64,000 nt of DNA from Lachnospiraceae bacterium (lineage in GTDB: Bacteria; Bacillota; Clostridia; Lachnospirales; Lachnospiraceae): assembly GCA_910574745.1 (NCBI GenBank), contig CAJTCE010000001.1, positions 186,001 through 250,000 of the forward strand, read 5' to 3'. The position numbers and the translations under genes were made by a program. The first letter of the stretch is position 1; each line of letters starts with the position of its first letter. This document shows, in pieces, positions 9,943 through 17,489 of the stretch. The notes below the pieces were generated by a model. It was not told the origin of the DNA. It made no database searches and saw only the letters and a program-made list of their open reading frames with translations.

Positions 9943-10053
9943 TCATTTCAAAATACCCCTTGTACAACTTTCCTTGAAGCCCAACAATTTACAAAGGTCG
10001 CAAACATCATACTCTTTTCCATACACATCTTTAGATAATTCATTGTAGCACAT
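9943..10053 (-). CDS. Possible 36-aa cysteine-rich ORF upstream of jetA
   Basis: A short reading frame of 36 codons with five cysteines, including a CxxC pair (VCDLCK), ends 60 bases before jetA. It begins with ATG directly after an in-frame TGA and has no visible ribosome binding site. It could be a leader peptide, a fragment of a lost larger gene, or chance. A candidate -10 element at 10042-10047 lies inside it, which argues against expression of the full frame. Confidence 0.2.
   Translation of the reverse strand: MCYNELSKDVYGKEYDVCDLCKLLGFKESCTRGILK
10042..10050 (-). promoter_or_regulatory. Candidate extended -10 promoter of the Wadjet operon
   Basis: On the minus strand TGC-TACAAT matches an extended -10 element (TGn plus TATAAT-like hexamer), about 160 bases upstream of jetA. 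No good -35 box is seen. It is the best promoter-like site I find in the jetA leader, but the support is weak. Confidence 0.25.
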
Positions 10054-10090
10054 TCAAACCAGGGAATCCATATAGACCAGAGCATAATTA

Positions 10091-10137
10091 ACGTAAGCGC
10101 CTAATTTGGGTGTATCCCTGAAATTAGGCGCTTACGT
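10091..10137. repeat. Perfect 17-bp inverted repeat, 13-bp loop, IS66-like ends
   Basis: Arms ACGTAAGCGCCTAATTT (10091-10107) and its exact reverse complement (10121-10137) flank a 13-bp spacer that itself contains GGG/CCC. Within the arms the sequence begins GTAAGCG and ends CGCTTAC, which resembles terminal repeats of IS66-family elements. If so, this is the two ends of one element joined with the interior lost. No 8-bp target duplication is visible. It lacks a following T-run, so it is not a classical terminator. Confidence 0.5.
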
Positions 10138-10334
10138 AATTGCGGTTATCAAATTTTTTAAAACCAAAATAGAACCACATCATCATTTGTCCATTGCTGA
10201 TGATATTTTAGGAAAATCCGATTTTACCAAAGTTTGTTGTTAAAAATTTTATAATGTAAAATGGTTGAAGCGATCAAGATTTTACTTTTTAAAACACATT
10301 TGAATCCGCGTAAGAAGAATTTATTTAATCATTA

Positions 10335-10397
10335 TTGATAAAATAAATGGGAGAGAAGAACTTTATTCAAATTTCTTCTCTCTGGCTTATTTATCAA
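10335..10397. repeat. Long imperfect inverted repeat (hairpin)
   Basis: TTGATAAA at the left pairs with the mirrored copy ending at 10397, and GAGAGAAGAA (10351-10360) pairs with TTCTTCTCTC (10373-10382). Only a few bases between the two blocks are unpaired. No gene is nearby and no T-run follows. It could be a small non-autonomous element or part of a lost RNA structure. Confidence 0.45.
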
Positions 10398-10601
10398 TTC
10401 TTGGAAATAATGGAACCCACTTGAATTCTTTTGACTCAACTCTTAGCCATAATGGAGTTATCGTATATGTAGGAGTATTCCACGAAAAGACAATTAACTG
10501 TTATGCAATAATTTTTACATTATTCAAACCAATTTCCCTCAAACGGGAATAGAAAAAATCTTCATTACTCTTCTCATAGTATATATATGTATATGAATTA
10601 T

Positions 10602-10664
10602 CTTCCCACTACCAGGGCGTGTTACGGACTTTTACCGATTAGATTGCGCCCATACTGGGCGCAC
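10602..10664 (-). mobile_element. Possible 5' remnant of a group II intron
   Basis: Read on the minus strand, the segment starts GTGCGCCCAG, forms a GCGCCC/GGGCGC stem, and continues to CGCCCTGGTAGTGGGAAG. This resembles the 5' start (GUGYG) and domain I start of bacterial group II introns. The similarity stops after about 63 bases and gives way to AT-rich DNA, with no reverse transcriptase gene. It would be a truncated copy. A terminator-like hairpin lies directly upstream, which suits introns that insert after terminators. The identification is from memory of intron ends. Confidence 0.4.
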
Positions 10665-10668
10665 ACAC

Positions 10669-10707
10669 AAAAAGGACATCCTCCTAGTTTTCACTTGGAA
10701 AGTGTCC
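10669..10707 (-). terminator. Terminator-like hairpin before the intron remnant
   Basis: On the minus strand GGACACTTTCC (10707-10697) pairs with GGAGGATGTCC (10684-10674), with one mismatch and two G-U pairs, followed by TTTTT. No gene remains directly upstream of it. It may be the terminator of a lost gene and the insertion target of the intron fragment. Confidence 0.4.
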
Positions 10708-11092
10708 ATTTGATACAAAATTTTATGAAATTGAATTCACTCACATAATGCTAAAAACGCATTATCACGCATTATTCAGCATTATGCTTTGCAATTTTGT
10801 TGCAAAATCCGTTTTAAAAAGCCCGAAATCCTTGATTTTACCGGATTATTCGATGATTGTCGCCACTCGGCCAGAACCAACTATTCTACCCCCCTCACGG
10901 TTTTCGGTGGGGGAAATCTGGGTGATTTTGTGTGATTTTCAGGACTTTTTCGGTGTTTTTTTCTTTGATATGCACCTTGTATCTGAGGTTTTGTAAATTT
11001 TTGTTATCATGGTGTTATCACGAAAGCATTTCAATCTCTATTGTTATATGCCTTTATCATTTTCAATTTTCCCATTTCAGACACCATAGATA
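10708..11092. other. Non-coding stretch, no gene seen
   Basis: This stretch has no supported gene. Short open frames on the plus strand lack ribosome binding sites and have T-rich, low-complexity composition. A C-run/G-run pair (CCCCC and GGGGG near 10890-10913) could form a small hairpin. Confidence 0.6.
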
Positions 11093-11140
11093 TTTTGGGG
11101 TAGTTTTGGAGTCATTTTGGGGTAGTTTTGGGGTAATTGG
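11093..11140. repeat. Direct G-rich repeats TTTTGGGGTAG (possible integrase arm sites)
   Basis: TTTTGGGGTAG occurs at 11093-11103 and 11115-11125. Degenerate copies TTTTGGAGTCA and TTTTGGGGTAA fall at 11-base intervals. The regular phasing is what tyrosine-integrase arm-type sites at the end of an integrated element often look like. The G-runs could also form a quadruplex. The repeats lie 17 bp from the end of the AlbA-type gene. Confidence 0.55.
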
Positions 11141-11156
11141 AGTGCAATAGCCAAAA

Positions 11157-12557
11157 TCATTTTACTTCCCAATAGCCTCCCCGTGAAGCACCTATATGCT
11201 CGATCAATCCTTTACTTTTCAATTTTTTTAACTGATATTTCACGCCATCTTCTGAAATCATTAACAGCTTTGATAATTCCTTTCTTGAAATATACGGATT
11301 ATTACGCAAAGCATTCAGAAATACTTCTTCTGTGCGTTGGACATATTGTTCAGCTGCTTGTGAAACATCATTTATTTCACTTTTATTATCTCTGTTTTCC
11401 CCATAATTCAAATTTTTCAATATAACTGTAAATTCCACTCTTGATGAGATAAACTGCGGCGCTTTACTTTCATCATAATTATTTGCATTCTTGTACGCAT
11501 TTATTATCTTCGTCAGTCCACTGCCCTTACGCTCCATATATCCTAACCGCTGAAACACATCTGCCAGAACAGGATTGCGCCTTGTCGAAGGAATTGCATC
11601 TATAACCCGTTCCTGTACCAAGGTTCCGTCCGGCATTCCTCCAGGCGAGTATATCACCATACGATCATCAAACATATCTATATGGACTTCACTGCCATTT
11701 ACCAAATAATCTCGATGCACCAATGCATTAACTAATGCTTCAAAATAACTCCGTTCACAATATTCCGGCATATCAATCCTCGAATTGGCTGTCTTTTTCC
11801 ACATTGTTTTCATATTTCTTTTGATAAATGCAGCTCCTTCATTCAAAAGACTGATTAAACTTCCTGAATATTCTGCATCATCAAAAGCATCCATAATGCC
11901 GCCACCCTTATCCAATCCATTCCATCTTGTGCAGAAAACCCTTGACCATCTAATAGGCGAATCATCTGCCAGCAATGCTCCGGCATTTGTAAGTTTTCCC
12001 TTATCATCTACTAAACCAAATGACACCAGCTCTTTATCTTCCAAGCTTTCTCCTGTCCATGCTTTATACCGCTCGCGTAATTTGCTGAACGCATAATCCG
12101 ATACGCTGTAGGTTGTACCCAACGCATCATAGGATGAATTCTTTCCACGCAGCACCAATCGCTTTAATTCTGTTGCGTCTGCTTTCACACTCTCATTCCC
12201 CAGACGGACATATGCTTCCATTACACCGTCTGCCAAATAATAATACGGAGTTTCCTCCCCCTGTCGAATGTTTAACAAAATCATTGTTTTATTATCTTCC
12301 GTTCTAAAAAAACTAAGATGAAATTCCGGAATCGGGTCAAGGCGTGTCTTTATCTGCTCACTGATAATCTCTGCATCTTTCTCTGCATCCAAAAGTCCTC
12401 TTACTTCATTATCATTTGAGACGCCAAAAATCAAAGTTCCACCAACGCCATTTGCAAAAGCGCTGACACTTTTGCACCAACTTTTTGGTCTTTTCACTTC
12501 TAACGCAAGTTTTTTATCATAATCTGTTGCCTCACCAATAATATCTTTTAAATTCAT
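11157..12557 (-). CDS. AlbA_2/Schlafen-like ATP-binding regulator
   Basis: The N-terminal 120 residues match the AlbA_2 (Schlafen-like) nucleic-acid-binding domain, with LEVKRPK and the loop FANGVGGTLIFGVSNDN. The middle part carries a GHKL-type ATP-binding fold (EALVNALVHRDY, VIYSPGGMPDG, RKGSGLTKII). The C-terminus is a winged helix (ISRKELSKLLMISEDGVKYQLKKL is interrupted by no gap). Such proteins are usually annotated as transcriptional regulators or RecG-related ATPases and are common on mobile islands and near defence genes. ATG 12557 begins the conserved part. ATGs at 12572 and upstream are also possible because the ribosome binding site is unclear. Its role here is not known. Confidence 0.8.
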   Translation of the reverse strand: MNLKDIIGEATDYDKKLALEVKRPKSWCKSVSAFANGVGGTLIFGVSNDNEVRGLLDAEKDAEIISEQIKTRLDPIPEFHLSFFRTEDNKTMILLNIRQGEETPYYYLADGVMEAYVRLGNESVKADATELKRLVLRGKNSSYDALGTTYSVSDYAFSKLRERYKAWTGESLEDKELVSFGLVDDKGKLTNAGALLADDSPIRWSRVFCTRWNGLDKGGGIMDAFDDAEYSGSLISLLNEGAAFIKRNMKTMWKKTANSRIDMPEYCERSYFEALVNALVHRDYLVNGSEVHIDMFDDRMVIYSPGGMPDGTLVQERVIDAIPSTRRNPVLADVFQRLGYMERKGSGLTKIINAYKNANNYDESKAPQFISSRVEFTVILKNLNYGENRDNKSEINDVSQAAEQYVQRTEEVFLNALRNNPYISRKELSKLLMISEDGVKYQLKKLKSKGLIEHIGASRGGYWEVK

Positions 12558-12615
12558 CCTGCCCATCTCCATTATATATTTACCACACACTATTTTCTGA
12601 CATTCATTAAATGAT

Positions 12616-13125
12616 TTATCTGCGTGTTCTAAATCTATACTCCTGCTTTAATCTCTCAAATATTTCAAAAGCTACCGGACATATTTCTATCGTATCTAAT
12701 ATACTCAGCAAACTTGACAATCTTTCAGGCTGGTCGGTATATGGATATTTTTTGCAGCTATCAGGTTTACAATCGCCCAATTTACAGTTACCGTCTTCCT
12801 GCAAAAAATCACATGGTTTATGCTTGGTCTGATAGTTTATGCCATAATCTTCTTTTTCCAAGTAAGTATCAATAAACTGTTCGGGTGTTATTTCTAAAAA
12901 TTGTGCATCCCTGTCAATATCTTCTGTCGGAATGCTCCCTTTATACATCTTACAGCAGTTTCTGCATTTGCTGCAATCATAGTCTGCAAAGAGTTCTTTA
13001 TGTAAGTGTAGGAATTGCCTGTCTAACTCTTTCTCATCTGCATGGCATTTTAAGAAAGTGCGAAACTTAAAATTTTCGTTCTCCTTTTTCTTAGCTTCTG
13101 CTCTCACTTTATCTGGCTGTATCAT
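12616..13125 (-). CDS. YkgJ-family cysteine-cluster protein
   Basis: The protein of about 169 aa contains CSKCRNCC near residues 52-59 and further cysteines (KPCDFL, GNCKLGDCKPDSCKKYP), the pattern of the YkgJ/UPF0153 zinc- or iron-binding cysteine-cluster family. The biochemical role of the family is uncertain. The first ATG, at 13125, has AGGAAGTGGGG just upstream, while an in-frame GTG lies four codons earlier. It stands alone between the AlbA-type gene and the broken restriction gene, with AT-rich gaps on both sides, and is probably cargo of the decayed element. Confidence 0.75.
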   Translation of the reverse strand: MIQPDKVRAEAKKKENENFKFRTFLKCHADEKELDRQFLHLHKELFADYDCSKCRNCCKMYKGSIPTEDIDRDAQFLEITPEQFIDTYLEKEDYGINYQTKHKPCDFLQEDGNCKLGDCKPDSCKKYPYTDQPERLSSLLSILDTIEICPVAFEIFERLKQEYRFRTRR

Positions 13126-13213
13126 ATGTTTCCCCACTTCCTATAAATTTTCTCAGATTTTTCATGGTATAATTGTTTATTAGCTTTGCTCTCTTTCTCG
13201 ATAGTTATAACCA

Positions 13214-13954
13214 TTAAAGCAAAAAAAATATCAATACGGCAAAAATGATTACAATTAGCAACAGTATACTCCAAAGTCTGAGTTGATTTCCCTGTTGACT
13301 CAATTTTGAAGGGGATGGAGCATATTGAACTGTTGAATTCTTCTTTGCTTCAGTAAATTTCTGCGAGGAATGAAATCTGGTCTTTTTATAACACAATGCA
13401 AGCGGATCTATTTGCCCAATAATACGCTGATAAAATTCATCCAGCCATGCCGTATCCTTGAACGAACACATATCACTTTCGTGAGCATAGTTTTCGTGGG
13501 CAATCTGATTCCGTATATACCGATAATGCTTAAGTTGCAAATAATCTTTTTCCCATCCATCAACATAAAAATCTCCATTTGGTTCTTGTTCCATGTCCTT
13601 AATATATCCAGTGATACCAATGCCGTTACTCTCATCAAATCCAAGAATATAATTCGTTGCAATCTTATAGATAATTTCCGTTGGTGCCAGACCGTATACC
13701 TGTTTCTCAAAAATATGCTGTAACCGTTCCTCTTTCTCCGGAAACTGTTCTTTCAAAACATTGCTCTGATACAGCCGCTTTATAATTTCCGTCATATATA
13801 AACCGGACTTCATATACAAATCAATAAATGTCTTGTCCGGCATATCAAAGCAGCCTGGATTTTCCTGTTCCAGCATGTCAACCATCTTCTTCACTACCTG
13901 CTTCGGCGTAAAAATCTGGTTTGTTTTCTGCGGTGGAATATAGTCAAAAATATC
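13214..13954 (-). pseudogene. 3' part of broken restriction-methylase gene, chimeric
   Basis: From 13954 to about 13640 the frame continues the preceding fragment past a single in-frame TAA and reads FTPKQVVKKMVDML...LYMKSGLYMTEIIKRL...YGLAPTEIIYKIATNYILGF, the N-6 adenine methylase core of large helicase-methylase restriction enzymes. It then switches to an unrelated segment with RNQIAHENY and ends in a hydrophobic tail (about 20 residues, LLLIVIIFAVLIFFLL). The switch suggests a deletion joined two genes. A shorter product starting at GTG 13894 is possible, but no ribosome binding site is evident. The methylase NPPY motif is absent. Confidence 0.6.
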
Positions 13955-14798
13955 TTATGTGCTGTCCTCATCAAAATAATCTGCCAATTTTCTTTTTAAA
14001 TTCAAGAACTCTCTGACAGAATCGTTAAACACAACCGCATCAAACATCTTGCCCTCAAACAGTTCCTCCTCGCCTGTCTGCTTGTTGGTATAAACACCTC
14101 CGTCTCTTAAAAATCGAAATTGCGCAAGTGAAATGCTTGTTACTTCCTTAAATACTTCACCCAGAATATTCGTGTCGAAATTTTCAAGAGTCGTTTCTTC
14201 TGTTCCATACGCCATAAGAAATGACGGTATCGTTCTTGAAAATCCTCTCAAATGGTCTTTTACAGAATCCTCTATTCCCTTTTTCTCTCGTTCTTTTTTG
14301 CTGGTTTCTACTGTTCTTACCACTTCCTCACTGGCAGATTTTACAAAATCGCTGATTGATGAATTTAAAGTTTCCTGTAATTTTGAAGCAGCTTCTTCCT
14401 GACGCCTGTCAAACTCTTGATTGACTTCTTCCTCGCTCCTGTTGGTGGTTACGCAATTGTCTAAAGCATCCTGCCTCTCCTTTTCTATGGTATTCGCTTC
14501 AATCTTATAATTGCTAAACGCCTTATTAACAAGCGAATCCGTTTCATCTTTCAATTTACGCTCTATCTGGTTTCGGGTAGATGCCTTCATATCTGAAGCA
14601 TACTCCTCTTTTGCCGTATCAATAATAGCTTTAACAGCCTCCGTATGTAATGCCTGTTTCAAATTTGGGGCAGAATAGCCCGCCTCTTCCCGCAAAACAT
14701 TCATCTCTGTTATAGCATCACTTAGGTTCAATGGAAAATGCAACTGTATCATATTCTTGATATGACTCTTCCCAAAATGGTACCAGATCTTTACTCAT
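13955..14798 (-). pseudogene. 5' part of broken restriction helicase-methylase gene
   Basis: An ATG at 14798 preceded by AAGGGA starts MSKDLVPFWEESYQE, which looks like a genuine N-terminus, but that frame stops after 26 codons. The +1-type shifted frame (from 14752) then runs for 265 codons, ending ...LKRKLADYFDEDST before a TAA at 13955-13957. This segment matches the linker between helicase and methylase domains of very large restriction-modification proteins; the helicase motifs themselves are missing. A frameshift, a large deletion and a premature stop together mark a dead gene. Confidence 0.6.
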
Positions 14799-14903
14799 AT
14801 TACTTTTCCCTTCAAATCCTAAATTTTTTTGATTATACCACTTTTACCCCTCATTTGCCACCATAATATAAAGAGCATGGCAATCACCATGCCCCACTTT
14901 CTA

Positions 14904-15215
14904 TCACTCTAACGCTTTCTCAATCTTCCACTTTTGTCCTTTCAAATCATTCTGCTTCTCATATAGATTATTGCGCTCTTTACAGAGTTCCTTCATGCGT
15001 TCCAACTGCGCCCGCACTCCCTCCCGGCAATCCGGCTCTATCTTCTTATATTCCCCTGTCAGATTACGGATTATATTATTGTTTTCCTTTATCTGCTCCG
15101 ACAGGCATACCCAGCCTATCAGATTTTGCACTTCCCTGTCCGTTTCGTAAAGGTCTGTATCTGCTACGATTTTAGCGCACAGTCGTATCATAACTTTTTT
15201 CTCCATATCTGTCAA
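14904..15215 (-). CDS. Small coiled-coil protein next to relaxase remnant
   Basis: I do not recognise a family. The 103-aa product is charged and helical, rich in E, K and R, with a likely coiled coil from residue 35 to the end. The TTG start at 15215 has AAAGAGAGGA five bases upstream; ATG 15206 is the alternative. It follows the relaxase fragment by 16 bases on the same strand, a position where mobile elements often carry small accessory proteins. Confidence 0.5.
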   Translation of the reverse strand: MTDMEKKVMIRLCAKIVADTDLYETDREVQNLIGWVCLSEQIKENNNIIRNLTGEYKKIEPDCREGVRAQLERMKELCKERNNLYEKQNDLKGQKWKIEKALE

Positions 15216-15231
15216 ATCAATCCTCTCTTTC

Positions 15232-16015
15232 CTATCGGCTCATTTCAAAGACACGTTTCGGGCATTTATTTGCCCTTTCTGCCTGTTCTAATACCTTTGA
15301 CCGTTCTACTATCGACTGTACCTGTTCCCTGCCGAGATGACGTTCCAAACGCCCCAAATCAGACGCTTTTTCCTGCAATCGGTCTATGGTGTCGCTCTGC
15401 TCCATAACCTTGTCAGTCAAGCGGCTAATCTGTTTTTGTTGCCCGTCCACTTTGGCGGTCAGCTTCTTGCCTTGCTCCGTAAGCTGTACGCATTTGATAG
15501 TTAAATTTTTAACGACCTCTTTCAATTTCTCTACAAGCGGAAGTGCTTTTTTATCCCGATAATTCTTTGCGCTCATCAATGCCCCCGGTTCTGCCAACTG
15601 CCATTTCACATCTTCATCATAGGCGTGTATATTTCTCTCCATGACTTCCTTTGACTGTACCATTTTATTTATTTCCTGCTGTAACTTTTTCTGCTGTTTC
15701 TCCAACTCTTCATTTTCGGATAACAGCTTTGCTTTATCTCCTGCCAGTGTTTCCATCTGCTCTTTCAAAAGAAGATTTGTAACGGAAAGTTCTGATACTT
15801 CCTGCCGGTTCGCTTCGCCCTCTTTCCGTATCTGCTCCGTTTCCTGCCCTGCCACTATCTGCTGATGAAGAATAGAAGATAATTCTTCTTTACTGCCGGA
15901 GATTGTCGGTTCCAGTTCCGCAACCTCTTTCTGCCGCTCCTGCTTCTCAAAATCGAGTACGGACAAATGCTTATTATGTGTTCCTAGCTGTTTCCACTGT
16001 ACGCCATGCCGCCCC
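15232..16015 (-). pseudogene. C-terminal fragment of a plasmid-type relaxase (MobV-like)
   Basis: The frame reads GRHGVQWKQLGTHNKHLSVLD and then about 230 residues of strong coiled coil, as in the C-terminal half of MobV/Pre-type mobilisation relaxases. The N-terminal relaxase domain with its histidine triad is missing. Upstream of about 16010 the reading frame runs antisense-free into integrase coding sequence in another frame, so the relaxase start is lost. It is a remnant of a mobilisable element. The family assignment rests on the KHLSVLD block and coiled coil and is moderate. Confidence 0.5.
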
Positions 16016-16412
16016 ATGCAGTAATCTGATTTTGCACCATACGCAAATAAGTCTGCGAATACCCTTTTGCTCTGATAGCGTTCTGCCACTGGATAATATC
16101 AGCGGGGCTTATTTCGTTCATTTGCTTATTCTCAAAATACGGTAATACATGGGCTTCTATCATGTAACGCTTATTTTTTATCGTGCGCTCCTTTAGTTCT
16201 CCTGCCTTATCCCGGAAATACACATCAACAAATGCGCCTAACATCATATCCATATTGGCAGATGTACTTTTCAGAAATTCTCTTTCCCATTCCAACGCTT
16301 CTTTTTTCGTGGCAAAACCACGCTTCTTTTTGTGCTTCTTCTCCCCTTTCCAATTTTCGTAATAGCATTGAGCAGTCCATTTCCCGGTCTTTTCATCTCT
16401 TGAAGCAGACAT
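16016..16412 (-). pseudogene. Truncated tyrosine integrase (N-terminal part only)
   Basis: ATG 16412 starts an arm-type DNA-binding domain (GKWTAQCYYENWKGEKKHKK, residues 11-30), followed by the core-binding SAM-like domain (FVDVYFRDK, RTIKNKRYMIEAHVLPYF, residues 60-135). The sequence diverges after MVQNQITA, and the catalytic domain with R, H-x-x-R and Y is absent. The same DNA continues as the relaxase fragment in a different frame. The protein could still bind arm sites but cannot recombine DNA. Confidence 0.75.
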
Positions 16413-16426
16413 TCCTTATCCCCCTT

Positions 16427-16627
16427 TCATGCGGTTTGGTTCGGCTGATTGTAACCATAAAACTTTGTTTCCCAAAATGCCTTTGGCACTTTCCCGGCAA
16501 CAATAAGATAGCCTTTGCTCTGTAATTCTTCATTTAATTCTCTTATCAGTTTGTAAGCGTGTCCTTTGGAAACACCCAATGTTTCCGCAACTTCTCCGGC
16601 AGTCAATAAGTAGTTCTGTCCGTTCAT
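16427..16627 (-). CDS. Excisionase-like helix-turn-helix protein
   Basis: This 66-aa protein carries a MerR/Xis-type helix-turn-helix (LTAGEVAETLGVSKGHAYKLIREL, shown here as two overlapping helices at residues 7-30), typical of the small excisionase or helix-turn-helix proteins found just before integrase genes in Firmicutes integrative elements. ATG 16627 is preferred over upstream starts because AAGGAGAGG lies six bases before it. It is followed after 14 bases by the truncated integrase and has its own sigma-A promoter, divergent from the repressor gene. Confidence 0.75.
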   Translation of the reverse strand: MNGQNYLLTAGEVAETLGVSKGHAYKLIRELNEELQSKGYLIVAGKVPKAFWETKFYGYNQPNQTA

Positions 16628-16674
16628 GCAACCTCTCCTTATCATTTATTTCACTATTTATTAGTGTTAATGAT

Positions 16675-16703
16675 ATTCTATCACCCTCTATCATTTATGT
16701 CAA
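16675..16703 (-). promoter_or_regulatory. Sigma-A promoter of xis-int
   Basis: On the minus strand TTGACA (16703-16698), a 17-bp spacer and TAGAAT (16680-16675). The spacer and -10 contain the repeated word TGATAGA, which could be a repressor site. The promoter faces away from the repressor gene. Confidence 0.75.
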
Positions 16704-16737
16704 TAATTTTTATTTGTATTTTTCATATTTATTATTG

Positions 16738-16766
16738 TTGTCAATATTTATTGAAAGTGCTATACT
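16738..16766 (+). promoter_or_regulatory. Sigma-A promoter of the cI-like repressor
   Basis: TTGTCA (16738-16743), a 17-bp spacer and TATACT (16761-16766). ATATTTATT occurs twice, at 16725-16733 and 16744-16752, around the -35 box, and is a candidate operator for autoregulation. Confidence 0.75.
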
Positions 16767-16798
16767 ATAAGAAAGCGAAAAAGAAAAGAGGTAACGGC

Positions 16799-17422
16799 AT
16801 GGATAATACAATTCAGATAGCAGAACGAATAAAACAACTTCGCAAAAATCTAGGTTTGAACCAAAGTGAATTTTGCAAAAAGCTAGGCATAAAGCAATCC
16901 ACCCTATCCAGTTATGAGAATGGAACGGTATCTCCGTCCAACGAGGTACTCTATGCCATAGCAAAGCAATATCACGTTTCTTTGGATTGGCTTTTTGGCA
17001 TTTCAGACAATGAATTTTCTTTATCGTCTATGGGCGATATTATCAGTTTTCTATTGGAGTTGAACGAATTAAAAGAATTGCGCTATGAACTGGAAATTAA
17101 CGATAAATTTTTCAATGACATAGAAACCGAAGATAACCGTTGGTATGCCAATATTAAATTCTATGGAAATGAAAAAGGACACTTATATAATGCGGATGTG
17201 TGTCAATTCCTTGCTTCACTGAATGAGAGCCGGGAAAGTTTTGAATCCTACTTTACGCCAAAGGATATGTTTGATATTTGGAAAAAGCAGAAAATTGCTG
17301 ATTACTCCACCTTGCCAGTGACAAAGAAAGTGTATGAGGATATAGACAATGCTACAAGAGTGAAACTCCGAAATGAACATTTAGAGCGGCAATTTAAGAA
17401 AAATCAGAGTGACAGCGAATAG
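16799..17422 (+). CDS. cI-like XRE repressor of the integrative element
   Basis: The 207-aa protein has an N-terminal XRE helix-turn-helix (residues 6-65: IKQLRKNLGLNQSEFCKKLG ... STLSSYENGTVSPS) and a C-terminal region of unknown fold without a LexA-type Ser/Lys protease signature that I can see. It is read divergently from xis-int, the classical layout of an element's lysogeny or maintenance switch. ATG 16799 has GAGGT upstream and follows a strong promoter. An earlier ATG-like start at 16664 lies before the promoter and is rejected. It likely represses the xis promoter. Confidence 0.8.
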   Translation: MDNTIQIAERIKQLRKNLGLNQSEFCKKLGIKQSTLSSYENGTVSPSNEVLYAIAKQYHVSLDWLFGISDNEFSLSSMGDIISFLLELNELKELRYELEINDKFFNDIETEDNRWYANIKFYGNEKGHLYNADVCQFLASLNESRESFESYFTPKDMFDIWKKQKIADYSTLPVTKKVYEDIDNATRVKLRNEHLERQFKKNQSDSE

Positions 17423-17452
17423 TTTTCATACACTACTCAAATTCTATTGCAA

Positions 17453-17487
17453 AAGGGACTGATTTAAAATCTCTAAATCAGTCCCTT
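17453..17487 (-). terminator. Hairpin between converging genes
   Basis: AAGGGACTGATTTA (17453-17466) and its perfect complement (17474-17487) form a 14-bp stem with a 7-base loop. On the minus strand TTTT follows the stem. It sits between two converging genes and probably ends both. Confidence 0.8.
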
Positions 17488-17489
17488 CA

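Noticed and set aside
10748-11150. Plus-strand frames of 82 and 72 residues
   Set aside because: They overlap each other, run through T-rich and TTTTGGGG repeats, and lack a ribosome binding site.
13214-13954. Stop codon at 13955 read as programmed readthrough
   Set aside because: The gene is also broken by a frameshift and deletion upstream and lacks its catalytic motifs, so decay is simpler.
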